A DNA stretch of 64,000 nucleotides. Source: Acidimicrobiaceae bacterium (GTDB lineage: Bacteria; Actinomycetota; Acidimicrobiia; Acidimicrobiales; RAAP-2). The notes under the pieces are model-generated. The model ran no database searches. It was not told the origin of the DNA and saw nothing but the letters and a program-made list of their open reading frames with translations. The stretch spans positions 18,473 to 82,472 of the forward strand of contig CANFJV010000002.1 of assembly GCA_947447225.1 (NCBI GenBank). The letters are read 5' to 3'. Position numbers and translations under genes: made by a program. This document shows, piece after piece, positions 52,289 to 61,585 of this stretch (the first letter of the stretch is position 1; each line of letters starts with the position of its first letter).

Positions 52289-53562
52289 CCGACGAACTGT
52301 CCATGGAGCCGCTGCGCGCGCCAACCGGTACCCATGACCTCATGCCAGGGGATTCGGCGAGGTGGGTGGCGTTGCTTGGCGTATTTGCTGCACTGGCCGA
52401 GAAATCTGGCTTCGGTCTCATCCACACACCGCTGTTTGAAGATGTTCGACTCTTTCGTCGAGGGGTTGGCACCGAAACCGAAGTCGTTGGCAAAGAGATG
52501 TATGAGTTCACCGACCGCGGTGGCAGGGCCATGGCGCTACGTCCCGAAGGGACGGCATCGGTGGTTCGAGCCTTCATTCAACACCACCCGATTCCGCCAT
52601 TTCGCGCCTGGTATGCGACGCCGACATTTCGCTACGAGCGCCCGCAAGCGGGAAGGTACCGTCAGCACCATCAGGTAGGTGTCGAGGTCTTGGGGATTGC
52701 CGATGCGGACGTCGATGTTGAGGTGTTGGCGCTTGCCAATGACTACCTTCAAGGTCTTGGGCTCTCTGGCTACACCTTGCGCCTGAACTCGCTCGGCGAC
52801 GCAGCGTGTCGCCCGCAATACGTGGCGTCACTTCGCGAGTACCTGACCGCGAACCAAGGGTCGCTGTGTGAGGAACACAAGGGAAAAATCTCGGCAAATC
52901 CCCTTCGTATTCTTGATTGCAAAGATGAACGTTGTCGGTCGGTTTCGGTTGGCGCTCCGACCATGAGCGAGGCGCTGTGCGAACAATGCGCCGAACACTT
53001 CGCCCGAGTGAAGGCCGGACTTGATGCGCAGAACATCTCGTATTTCTTGGATGCAAAGCTCGTTCGCGGACTCGATTACTACACAAGAACGACCTTTGAG
53101 GTGACCTTGGACTTGGGTGAAGGTGAACTCACGATCCTCGGTGGTGGTCGCTACGACGGTTTAGTGGAAGTCTTAGGCGGAGTGCCAACCCCTGGCATTG
53201 GTTTCGGCAGTGGCATTGAGCGAGTGCTCCTTGCCTGTGATCGACAAGACGTCTTTGCCATCCAACCAACGGTGCCCATGGTCTATATCGTCGACACCAC
53301 TGATGGCGCTCATGCTCGAGATCTCGTCGCCAGCCTTCGCAAAGAAGGTCTGATTGCCGAGCGAGCCTATGGCAATCGATCAATGAAATCGCAGTTCAAG
53401 ACCGCTGATCGTTCCGGTGCTCGCTTTGCGCTTGTCATTGGAGACCGTGAAGCGGCTGACGGAACGATTACGATTCGTGACTTACGTGGTGGTGGCGAAC
53501 AAGTCGTTGTTGCACGAGACGCACTGCTCACCTCGCTTTTGGAACTCGCAGCAAAGAACTGA
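52285..53562 (+). CDS. hisS: Histidyl-tRNA synthetase
   Basis: 425 residues, class II. Motif 1 region GFGLIHTPLFEDVRLF, motif 2 region RYERPQAGRYRQHHQVGVEV, histidine-specific VRGLDYYTRTTFEV and motif 3 GGGRYDGLVEVLGG...GIGFGSGIERVLLA, then the anticodon domain. Charges tRNA-His. ATG overlaps the rsh stop (ATGA); aspS follows after 11 bases. Confidence 0.97.
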   Translation: MTDELSMEPLRAPTGTHDLMPGDSARWVALLGVFAALAEKSGFGLIHTPLFEDVRLFRRGVGTETEVVGKEMYEFTDRGGRAMALRPEGTASVVRAFIQHHPIPPFRAWYATPTFRYERPQAGRYRQHHQVGVEVLGIADADVDVEVLALANDYLQGLGLSGYTLRLNSLGDAACRPQYVASLREYLTANQGSLCEEHKGKISANPLRILDCKDERCRSVSVGAPTMSEALCEQCAEHFARVKAGLDAQNISYFLDAKLVRGLDYYTRTTFEVTLDLGEGELTILGGGRYDGLVEVLGGVPTPGIGFGSGIERVLLACDRQDVFAIQPTVPMVYIVDTTDGAHARDLVASLRKEGLIAERAYGNRSMKSQFKTADRSGARFALVIGDREAADGTITIRDLRGGGEQVVVARDALLTSLLELAAKN

Positions 53563-53573
53563 CAAGGACAACC

Positions 53574-55334
53574 GTGACGACTCAAGCCAACCCAACTCCA
53601 CTGTCGATGCGCACCATGCGTTGCGGCGAGGTTCGGGCTTCGAATATTGGCCAGCAAGTAGTGCTGTGCGGCTGGGTGGGCAAGCGCCGTGAACACGGCG
53701 AGCACTTGGCCTTTATTGATCTTCGCGACTACACCGGCATTATTCAGTGCGTGGTGGAGGGCACCGTCGATGTCCGAAGCGAATACGTCATCCAAATCTC
53801 CGGCACCGTTGCTGCTCGCCCGCAAGGCACGGTGAACGAGCATTTGGCGACTGGTGAGGTTGAACTGCACGACTGCGTCGTGACCGTACTCAACGCCGCG
53901 GAGCCGCCACCATTTGGGGTTGATGACCGAGCCGATGTTGATGAGCCTGCCCGACTAAAGCACCGCTACGTCGACCTGCGTCGTCCGCGCATGCAGAAAA
54001 ACTTGCGACTTCGAGCCAAGGTCAATGCAGCGATTCGCCGCGCCATGGACGTCCAAGACTTCTGTGAGATCGAGACGCCGCTTCTGTGGGCGCCAACGCC
54101 AGAAGGTTCCAGAGAGTTTGCCGTTCCTTCACGTCTTCACCAAGGCCAGTTCTATGCCTTGCCGCAAAGTCCACAGTTAGCGAAACAACTCCTCATGGTT
54201 GGTGGTTTTGACCGCTATTACCAAATTGCTCGGTGTCTTCGAGATGAAGATCTGCGCGCTGATCGCCAGTTTGAGTTCACCCAACTCGACCTTGAGTGCT
54301 CGTTTGCAACAGAACAAGAGATTCGCAGCTTTGTAACAACGGCAGTGTTGGACGCAGCAGAGGTGGCAACTGGTGTTCGCCCCGATGATGTGACGACCAT
54401 GACGTGGGCGGACGCCATTGATCTCTACGGCACCGACAAGCCCGATCTGCGTTTTGCCATGCAACTGATCGACTTGTCGAGCGTCTTTGCGCAAACAGAG
54501 GTCAAAGCCTTTTCTGCCGCAACGGTGAAGGCGCTCAAGGTGGACGGTGGCGCCACGATGTCGCGTTCACAACTCGACAACCTGGTCGATCGGGCGAAGT
54601 CCCTTGGCGCCAAGGGTCTGGCTTGGTTCAAGGTCACAAGTACTGATGGCGCCCTCGGTCTCGATTCCCCCCTGGACCGATTCCTCACCGATCAAGAGCG
54701 AGCGGGTTTCTTGGCTGCCACTGGTGCTGGCGAGGGCGACCTCGTCGTTGTCGTTGCCGATGACTATCGCTTGACCTGCTCAATTCTTGGAACCCTTCGG
54801 GTTGATCTTGGCGGTAAGCCGGTGTCAGAGGGTCCCTATAAGTACGTTTGGGTCATCGACTTCCCCCTCTTTGACGGTGTCGACAATGAAGGTCGTCCCG
54901 AGGCGGCACACCACGCCTTCACCATGCCGCACCCAGAAGACTTGGACCGCATTGAAACTGACCCGCTGTCGGTTCGTGCCCAGTCCTATGACTTGGTGCT
55001 CAATGGTTGGGAACTTGGGTCAGGGTCGATCCGAATTCACCGAGCGGACATTCAAGCTCGAGTGTTCGCCGCCATGGGCATTGACGCCGAAGAAGCTGAA
55101 GCCCGATTTGGCTTCTTGCTCGGTGCGTTCCGCTTCGGCGCACCACCACACGGCGGGTTTGCCTTTGGCATTGATCGCCTTGTCGCGATTTTCGCAGGCG
55201 AGAACAACATTCGTGAGGTAATTGCGTTTCCAAAGACGCAGTCGGGTGCCGACTTGTTGACCGGTGCGCCGTCTGCCATTCCCGCAACGCAAATGGCTGA
55301 ACTTGGCATTCGAGTGGTGCCAAAGGCCACGTGA
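53574..55334 (+). CDS. aspS: Aspartyl-tRNA synthetase
   Basis: 586 residues, bacterial type. N-terminal OB anticodon domain (VVLCGWVGKRREHGEHLAFI), class II core with TPEGSREFAVPSRLHQGQFY and RCLRDEDLRADRQFEFTQLD, the bacterial GAD insertion (about 280-420) and motif 3 FAFGIDRLVAIFAGENNIRE. In many actinobacteria AspRS also charges tRNA-Asn; this cannot be decided here. GTG start; overlaps rarA by 4 bases. Confidence 0.97.
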   Translation: MTTQANPTPLSMRTMRCGEVRASNIGQQVVLCGWVGKRREHGEHLAFIDLRDYTGIIQCVVEGTVDVRSEYVIQISGTVAARPQGTVNEHLATGEVELHDCVVTVLNAAEPPPFGVDDRADVDEPARLKHRYVDLRRPRMQKNLRLRAKVNAAIRRAMDVQDFCEIETPLLWAPTPEGSREFAVPSRLHQGQFYALPQSPQLAKQLLMVGGFDRYYQIARCLRDEDLRADRQFEFTQLDLECSFATEQEIRSFVTTAVLDAAEVATGVRPDDVTTMTWADAIDLYGTDKPDLRFAMQLIDLSSVFAQTEVKAFSAATVKALKVDGGATMSRSQLDNLVDRAKSLGAKGLAWFKVTSTDGALGLDSPLDRFLTDQERAGFLAATGAGEGDLVVVVADDYRLTCSILGTLRVDLGGKPVSEGPYKYVWVIDFPLFDGVDNEGRPEAAHHAFTMPHPEDLDRIETDPLSVRAQSYDLVLNGWELGSGSIRIHRADIQARVFAAMGIDAEEAEARFGFLLGAFRFGAPPHGGFAFGIDRLVAIFAGENNIREVIAFPKTQSGADLLTGAPSAIPATQMAELGIRVVPKAT

Positions 55335-56650
55335 CCGACGATCTCTTCGCTGCAAAGGCTGCGGAGCGGCTAGCGGCAAAAGGTCCACTTGCGTCCCGAC
55401 TTCGTCCGAAGAAATTCAGTGACGTTGTTGGTCAAGATCACCTCATTGGCGTCGGTGCGCCGCTTCGGGTGCTGGTTGAGCAACAGCGAGTGACGTCGGG
55501 GATTCTTTGGGGACCACCTGGTACGGGAAAGACCACGCTTGCACGACTGATTGCTACGCACTCCCACATGGTGTTTGAATCACTGTCGGCAGTCACCGCA
55601 GGCGTCAAAGATGTTCGTGACGCCATTGATCGCGCCAGCTTGCGTCTCGGCGAACGCGGCGAGCGCACCATTTTGTTCGTCGATGAGGTGCATCGCTTCT
55701 CGAAGTCACAGCAAGATGCCTTGCTGCCAGCGGTAGAAGATGGAACGGTCGTGCTGCTTGGGGCCACGACGGAAAACCCCTTCTTCGAAATCAATGCGCC
55801 ACTTCTTTCTCGAGCCACGTTGTGGCGGGTTGCACCACTTGACACCGTGGCGCTTGAACTCCTGGCCGACCGGGGTGCAGCAGAAGAAGGGGTGGAGTTG
55901 CCGATCGCGGTTCGAGCCCGCCTCATCGAGCAAGTCGACGGTGATGCTCGTGCGCTACTGACAACCTTGGAAGTTGCCGCATCGCTCGCGAGCGCTCGTG
56001 GCGGTGATCCTCGTCCCTTTGTGAGTGAGCAAGATCTGTTGGCCGCGCGATCAGGTGTGCTCCTGAACCGGTCAAGCGATACGCATTATGACCAAGTGTC
56101 TGCCTTCATTAAGTCGATTCGTGGCTCTGACCCAGACGCCGGGCTCTACTGGATGCTGCGGCTGCTCAATGCGGGAGAAGATCCGGTGTTTCTCGCACGA
56201 AGATTAGTGATCTTGGCGTCTGAAGATATTGGAATGGCCGACCCGATGAGCTTGGTGCTTGCGAGTGCTGCCGCAGATGCGGTGCGCCTTGTTGGCTTGC
56301 CCGAAGCCAAGCTCAACATGGCGCAAGCAGTCATCCATTTGGCGCTTGCGCCAAAGTCCAATTCGGTCACCGTGGCACTGGGCTTGGCCGAGCGCGACGC
56401 TGCACTGCCTCGGATGGACGTTCCCGCTCACTTGCGAGACGGACACTATGGCGGAGCCAAGGTGCTTGGGCATGGGGTGGACTACCGCTATCCACATGAG
56501 GATCCTCGTGGCTGGGTCGACCAGCAGTATCGACCAGAGGACCTCGACGCGCACGAGTACTACCGAGCACTTGCTCACGGAGCAGAACCACAACGCAGCG
56601 CGTGGCGAGCGAGTCGTCGTGACGAGGGCCTGCCTTCAGAAGACGCCTAA
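55331..56650 (+). CDS. rarA: Replication-associated recombination ATPase RarA (MgsA)
   Basis: 439 residues, AAA+ clamp-loader-like ATPase: SRLRPKKFSDVVGQDHLIG, Walker A GPPGTGKTT, Walker B LFVDEVHRFSKSQQDALLP, sensor GATTENPFFEINAPLLSR, and the C-terminal tetramerisation domain (LYWMLRLLNAGEDPVFLARR, HYGGAKVLGHGVDYRYPH). Acts at stalled replication forks. GTG start inside the aspS stop. Confidence 0.95.
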   Translation: MTDDLFAAKAAERLAAKGPLASRLRPKKFSDVVGQDHLIGVGAPLRVLVEQQRVTSGILWGPPGTGKTTLARLIATHSHMVFESLSAVTAGVKDVRDAIDRASLRLGERGERTILFVDEVHRFSKSQQDALLPAVEDGTVVLLGATTENPFFEINAPLLSRATLWRVAPLDTVALELLADRGAAEEGVELPIAVRARLIEQVDGDARALLTTLEVAASLASARGGDPRPFVSEQDLLAARSGVLLNRSSDTHYDQVSAFIKSIRGSDPDAGLYWMLRLLNAGEDPVFLARRLVILASEDIGMADPMSLVLASAAADAVRLVGLPEAKLNMAQAVIHLALAPKSNSVTVALGLAERDAALPRMDVPAHLRDGHYGGAKVLGHGVDYRYPHEDPRGWVDQQYRPEDLDAHEYYRALAHGAEPQRSAWRASRRDEGLPSEDA

Positions 56651-56658
56651 TCGCCCGG

Positions 56659-56664
56659 TAGGCT
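56659..56664 (+). promoter_or_regulatory. Candidate leaderless -10 box (alaS)
   Basis: CGG-TAGGCT exactly six bases before the ATG at 56671; no Shine-Dalgarno sequence. Confidence 0.6.
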
Positions 56665-56670
56665 TGACCT

Positions 56671-59229
56671 ATGCGTGCGAACGAACTCCGCAAAGCCTTT
56701 ACCGACTATTTCGTGGCGAGGGGCCACGTTGAGGTTCCCTCGGCCAGTCTGATTCCTCACGACCCAACGGTGCTATTCACCATTGCGGGAATGGTGCCAT
56801 TCAAGCCATATTTCACCGGCGACGAAGTTGCCCCATTTCCTCGTGCCACTTCAGTGCAGCGCTGCATCCGCACGTCAGACATTGACATCATTGGCACCAC
56901 GCAGCGCCACGGAACCTTTTTCGAGATGCTTGGCAATTTCTCGTTTGGCGACTATTTCAAGCCTGAAGCGATCACCATGGCCTGGGGGCTGTTGACCGAG
57001 GTCATGGGCCTTGACCCAGAACGGCTTTGGGTGACCGTGCATGACACCGATGAAGACGCGACCGACCTGTGGATTGACCGGGTTGGCGTTCGCCCCGAGC
57101 GCATTCAGCGCATGGGCGAGGACAACTTCTGGCGTATGGGCGACGTTGGTCCCTGCGGCCCATGTTCGGAGATCTACGTCGACAAAGGACCGGCCTACGG
57201 CGCTGATGGTGGCCCCGCCTTTGGGGGCGAAGACCGGTTCGTCGAGATTTGGAACTTGGTGTTCATGCAGTATTTCCGCCAAGCAAATGGCGACTTGCAG
57301 GAACTTCCCCGCAAGAACATTGACACCGGTTCTGGATTGGAGCGCGTGCTAGCGATTCTGCAGAACAAAGAATCGATCTTTGACACTGACTTGTTTGTCC
57401 CACTTATGGAGACCGCACAATCGCTCACCGGGGCAACCTCCGGTAGGTCAGAGCGCGATGACATTGCACTTCGCATCTTGGCCGACCATGGTCGAGCCAT
57501 GACGATGCTCGTTGGTGACGGCGTGACGCCATCGAATGAAGGCCGTGGATATGTCCTACGTCGCCTCATCCGGCGCTCCATGCTTGCTGCTCGCAGAACC
57601 GGCACCGAAGCCCCGATTGTTGAGCGTCTCGCTGCAGTAACGGCCGAAACGATGGCCGAAGCGCACCCCACCTTGCTCCGTGAGCTTGACCGGATCACCT
57701 CGGTGCTCGTGCGTGAAGAAGAAGGCTTCAACCGGACGATTCGCTCCGGACTCACCTTGCTCAACGATGACATTTCGTCGCTCGGGAGCGGGCAAAAGTT
57801 GGCTGGTGCTGCCGCATTTAAGTTGCATGACACCCATGGATTCCCGATTGAACTCACGGTGGAGCTCGCTGCCGAAGCGGGTGTGACGGTAGATGTTGAA
57901 GGTTTTGATGCCGAAATGGCGCTCCAGCGTGAGCGGGCTCGTGCGGCAACTCGTCAGCCACGCCATGCTGACGAAGCGGCATATCGCGAACTTCTCCAGC
58001 AAGAAGGCCAAACTGCATTTGTTGGCCGCACGCCCGATCGCTACCGAACGGGTGCTCGAGTTGTCGCCATTCTTGGCGATCCTGCAAGCGAGACCTGCGA
58101 AGTGTTCTTGGATCAGACACCCTTTTACGCCGAAGGTGGCGGCCAAGTTGGTGACACCGGAACAATTTCCACCGAGACCGGCACGGCAGCGGTCATCGAC
58201 ACCGTCAGTGTCTTGCCTGGCTTGACGGCGCACCGCGTTCGCATTGACGGCGTCATTGAAGTTGGTCAAGAGGCCATGGCGGAGATCGACGCAGAGCGTC
58301 GAGATGCAATCCGACGCAACCACACCGCAACGCACTTGCTGCATGCGGCGCTTCGTTCAGTGCTTGGGGATCATGTGCGCCAACAAGGTTCACTCGTTGA
58401 GCCCGAGCGGCTTCGGTTTGACTTTACCCATGACGGTCCATTGACCGAAGAGCAACTTGATGCCGTCTTGGGCATCGTCAATGGAGATGTGCTGGGCGAT
58501 GGCGGGGTGGAGACGGTGGATGCGACCAAGGCTGAAGCTGAACAAATGGGAGCAGTTGCCTTCTTTGGTGACAAGTACGGCGACCGGGTGCGCGTGGTTC
58601 GCGCTGGAGTGCACAGTCTTGAATTTTGTGGTGGAACCCACGTCGACCGACTCGGCACGATCGGGACAATCTCGGTCTTGTCGGAAGCCTCAATTGGTGC
58701 AGGTGTGCGCCGCGTAGAAGCCACAACTGGGTTTGTCTCCATTGCTCGTGCTCGAGCAGCTGAGGCGGCTATTCGAGACGCAGCAGCACTCTTGAAGGCT
58801 GAGCCAGAGCAACTCTCCGCAGCGATTTCTCGCCAAATCGACCGTTCGAAGGCGCTAGAGCAGGAATTGACGTCAATGCGTCGAAGCCAAATCGACACCT
58901 TGGCTGGACAATTAGCCGGGGAAGCAACGAACGCAAAGGTCATCACCCAAGTCGACGGCTTTGGCGGCGATGACGTGCGTTCGCTCGTTCAGGCACTTCG
59001 TGGCCGTGGCGTGTCCGTCGCCATTGTGGCGTCGGCGAACAGCGATGGGAAAGTGGCTGTTGGCGTCGCGAGCGACGGCGCAGTTGACGCGGGCGCTCTG
59101 TGCAAACAACTCGCTCCACTTGTTGGCGGCGGCGGAGGAGGGGCAAAGGATCTTGCCGTTGCCGGAGGACGAGACGCCTCTGGGATTCCTGCGCTACTTG
59201 CGAAGGCCGCGGAGTTGGTTGAGGCGTGA
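56671..59229 (+). CDS. alaS: Alanyl-tRNA synthetase
   Basis: 852 residues. Class II core starting MRANELRKAFTDYFVARGHV, with RCIRTSDIDIIGTTQRHGTF and NFSFGDYF; DTGSGLERVLAILQ as motif 3 region. Editing domain with NHTATHLLHAALR and zinc-binding CGGTHVDRLG, and C-Ala domain at the end (GGGGGGAKDLAVAGGRD). Charges tRNA-Ala and clears mischarged Ser/Gly. Own promoter; 3' end overlaps ruvX. Confidence 0.97.
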   Translation: MRANELRKAFTDYFVARGHVEVPSASLIPHDPTVLFTIAGMVPFKPYFTGDEVAPFPRATSVQRCIRTSDIDIIGTTQRHGTFFEMLGNFSFGDYFKPEAITMAWGLLTEVMGLDPERLWVTVHDTDEDATDLWIDRVGVRPERIQRMGEDNFWRMGDVGPCGPCSEIYVDKGPAYGADGGPAFGGEDRFVEIWNLVFMQYFRQANGDLQELPRKNIDTGSGLERVLAILQNKESIFDTDLFVPLMETAQSLTGATSGRSERDDIALRILADHGRAMTMLVGDGVTPSNEGRGYVLRRLIRRSMLAARRTGTEAPIVERLAAVTAETMAEAHPTLLRELDRITSVLVREEEGFNRTIRSGLTLLNDDISSLGSGQKLAGAAAFKLHDTHGFPIELTVELAAEAGVTVDVEGFDAEMALQRERARAATRQPRHADEAAYRELLQQEGQTAFVGRTPDRYRTGARVVAILGDPASETCEVFLDQTPFYAEGGGQVGDTGTISTETGTAAVIDTVSVLPGLTAHRVRIDGVIEVGQEAMAEIDAERRDAIRRNHTATHLLHAALRSVLGDHVRQQGSLVEPERLRFDFTHDGPLTEEQLDAVLGIVNGDVLGDGGVETVDATKAEAEQMGAVAFFGDKYGDRVRVVRAGVHSLEFCGGTHVDRLGTIGTISVLSEASIGAGVRRVEATTGFVSIARARAAEAAIRDAAALLKAEPEQLSAAISRQIDRSKALEQELTSMRRSQIDTLAGQLAGEATNAKVITQVDGFGGDDVRSLVQALRGRGVSVAIVASANSDGKVAVGVASDGAVDAGALCKQLAPLVGGGGGGAKDLAVAGGRDASGIPALLAKAAELVEA

Positions 59230-59681
59230 CGATGACGCTGCCAGCCGGGCGAATCCTTGGTGTTGACCCCGGGAGTGTTCGCATTGGCATTGCCGTATCA
59301 GACTCGCGTCGAACCATGGCTTTTCCCCGCGACGTGATTATCGCTGACGGCGCCTCGGTCACCCGCATTGTCGACCTCGGCCTCGAAGAGGGCGTGACCG
59401 GTGTCGTGGTTGGGCAACCTCTGTCACTCGGCGGCGCCGAAGGTGACGCAGCACGTGCGGCGCGCGAGTTCGCCGTTGCGCTCGAAACTGCATTTGCACC
59501 CCACGGCATTTCGGTGACTTGTTTTGATGAGCGATTCACCACGACATCTGCAGCACGTCAACTCCAACAAGCAGGCACCTCAAGTAAGGCTGCTCGTCAG
59601 CGAATTGATAGTGCCGCCGCAACGGTTCTCCTTGAGGCCTACCTTTCCGCACAACGAGGAGACCTTGACCATGACGCTTGA
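59226..59681 (+). CDS. ruvX: Putative pre-16S rRNA nuclease RuvX/YqgF
   Basis: 151 residues, RNase-H-like fold. ILGVDPGSVRIGIAVSD with the first catalytic Asp, VVVGQPLSLGG, and the C-terminal VTCFDERFTTTSAARQL with Asp-Glu, plus IDSAAATVLLEAYL. YqgF proteins are linked to maturation of the 16S rRNA 5' end. The GTG at 59226 overlaps the alaS stop; an ATG at 59232 is also possible. The alaS-ruvX-mltG-aroE order is typical of actinobacteria. Confidence 0.94.
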   Translation: MTMTLPAGRILGVDPGSVRIGIAVSDSRRTMAFPRDVIIADGASVTRIVDLGLEEGVTGVVVGQPLSLGGAEGDAARAAREFAVALETAFAPHGISVTCFDERFTTTSAARQLQQAGTSSKAARQRIDSAAATVLLEAYLSAQRGDLDHDA

Positions 59682-60756
59682 CGACGCCACGCCGATTGAA
59701 CCGCGTCATCATCGCCCGGCACACGGTCGAAAGGTCAACAAAACCTCAAAGGCACGGCTCCTACTCGGTGGAGCAGCGGTGTTGGCACTGCTCGTCGTTG
59801 GCTACGTGGTCAACGCCTTTCATCCACTCGGTGGCCAGGGCTCGACGGTCATTGTGACGGTGAACTCCGGAGAAGCCTCGGGGTCGGTGTATTCGAAGTT
59901 GGAAGCCGACGCTGTTTTGGAAGATGCAAATTTGTTTAAGGCCTATTCCCTCGTGGCTGGCGCCCCAACGGTTCGACCTGGCCAGTATCAGTTTCATCAG
60001 CACTCACCAATGAACACCGTAAAAGCGGTGTTGAACGGTGGACCCAATGTTGCAGTTGTTTCGATTCCTGTTGGCTTTACGTTGCGAGAAACTGCGCAGC
60101 GAACGGCCGGTGAAGTTCTCAGTTTGTTTGGAGCAAAATTCGGCACGGACTTCATGACCGCAACCACTGATGGCTCGGTAACGTCTCCTTTCCAGCCACC
60201 TGGGGTGTCAACCTTGGAAGGCCTTGTCGCAGCGGGTGAGTACACCGTGACGCCAGGAGAAACACCGCGAGAGCTCCTCCAAGCCATGGTTGATCGATAC
60301 ACCAAGATGGCTGCAGATGCTGGTCTTACACCGCAGACGATGATTGAGGGCCGAACGGCGTATGAGATTGCCATCATTGCCTCAATCGTCGAAAAAGAGG
60401 GCTACTTCGAAAAGAACATGCCGAAGGTTGCTCGGGTGATTTACAACCGACTCGCTCACTCGATGCCACTGCAGATGGATGCCACGATTTTGTATGGCCT
60501 CGGCCGAGATGGGGGAGCCGTTACCCCCGCAATGCTTCGACTGAGCAACCCCTACAACAGTTATCTCAATCACGGGCTCACGCCAACTGCGATCGCGACT
60601 TCAGGACCAGCAGCCATTGCCGCTGCGGTGCATCCGCCGCAAGGTACGTGGCTGTATTTCACCTTGGTCAGCCATGATGGCACTGAAGCCTTCGCGACCA
60701 CCTTTGACGAACAGCTCGCGAATGAGCGAATTGCGGCCGAGAACGGTATTGGCTGA
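59671..60756 (+). CDS. mltG: Endolytic peptidoglycan transglycosylase MltG
   Basis: 361 residues from the ATG at 59671, inside the end of ruvX and preceded by AGGAG. Cytoplasmic basic start, one transmembrane helix (about 30-48), LysM-like region and the YceG catalytic domain with IASIVEKEGYFEKNMPKVAR (catalytic Glu) and VIYNRLAHSMPLQMDATILY. Cuts nascent glycan strands and sets their length. The reading frame continues upstream to 59524 but that part is antisense-like filler within ruvX. Confidence 0.94.
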   Translation: MTLDDATPIEPRHHRPAHGRKVNKTSKARLLLGGAAVLALLVVGYVVNAFHPLGGQGSTVIVTVNSGEASGSVYSKLEADAVLEDANLFKAYSLVAGAPTVRPGQYQFHQHSPMNTVKAVLNGGPNVAVVSIPVGFTLRETAQRTAGEVLSLFGAKFGTDFMTATTDGSVTSPFQPPGVSTLEGLVAAGEYTVTPGETPRELLQAMVDRYTKMAADAGLTPQTMIEGRTAYEIAIIASIVEKEGYFEKNMPKVARVIYNRLAHSMPLQMDATILYGLGRDGGAVTPAMLRLSNPYNSYLNHGLTPTAIATSGPAAIAAAVHPPQGTWLYFTLVSHDGTEAFATTFDEQLANERIAAENGIG

Positions 60757-60757
60757 T

Positions 60758-61585
60758 ATGGAGATCTCTGGGTCGACGAGATTGGCAGGCGTAGTTGGTT
60801 GGCCCGTCGCGCATTCGTTGTCCCCAGCGCTCCACAACGCAGTATTTGCGGCACTTGGTGTCAATGCAGTGTCTGTTGGGTTTGCGGTCGCTGAAGAAGG
60901 CTTAGCAAAAGCTGTGGCCGGTCTCGCCGCTGTTGACGCAATTGGCACGAGTGTCACGATGCCCCATAAGCACGCAGTGGTGGCGCTTGCTCAAGAACGA
61001 ACTGCAACCGTTGAACGGCTTGGTGTCGCAAATTGCCTGACGTTTGTTGATGGCGCCGTCCATGCCTCATCAACTGACGGACAGGGATTTCTCGATGCGC
61101 TTGTTGAACAGGTCAATTTTGCCCCCGAAGGCAAGAAGGTTGCGCTGATTGGAGCAGGGGGAGCCGCTGCAGCGATTGCGGTGGCGTTGGCTGATGCTGG
61201 AGCAGATCTTTGCGTGGTGGCTCGCCGACCTGAGGCTGCACAATCACTTGCTCGCTTGGCCGGCGGTGGGTCGCGCGCTGGCGACAACGAGTCCATTTCT
61301 GAGGCCGACCTCGTCATCAATGCCACGCCACTTGGCATGTCTGCAACCTTGACGGCGGAGCGGTGTGCGGTTGACCCTGCGTTGCTTCGAGAAGGTCAAG
61401 TGGTATTCGACACGGTGTATGCACCACGAGTAACTCCACTGCTTCGTGCGGCAGATGCCGTTGGTGCGATTGGGATTGGCGGGCTGGCGATGTTGGTGCA
61501 CCAAGCCCGACATCAGCTGTGTGGCTGGACTGGTCGCGACGTTCCCGTTGAGATTTTGTGGTCAGCAGTAGCGGAGACGTCGTAA
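60758..61585 (+). CDS. aroE: Shikimate dehydrogenase
   Basis: 275 residues. Substrate domain with GWPVAHSLSPALHN and TSVTMPHKHAV (catalytic Lys), then Asp in SSTDGQGFLDAL; NADP domain with LIGAGGAAAAIAVALADAGA and NATPLGM. Reduces 3-dehydroshikimate in aromatic amino-acid synthesis. ATG one base after the mltG stop; its TAA shares a base with the rodA ATG. Confidence 0.95.
   Translation: MEISGSTRLAGVVGWPVAHSLSPALHNAVFAALGVNAVSVGFAVAEEGLAKAVAGLAAVDAIGTSVTMPHKHAVVALAQERTATVERLGVANCLTFVDGAVHASSTDGQGFLDALVEQVNFAPEGKKVALIGAGGAAAAIAVALADAGADLCVVARRPEAAQSLARLAGGGSRAGDNESISEADLVINATPLGMSATLTAERCAVDPALLREGQVVFDTVYAPRVTPLLRAADAVGAIGIGGLAMLVHQARHQLCGWTGRDVPVEILWSAVAETS

Noticed and set aside
57556..58344. 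262-codon minus-strand ORF inside alaS
   Set aside because: Shadow of the alaS reading frame; no recognisable motif or ribosome site.
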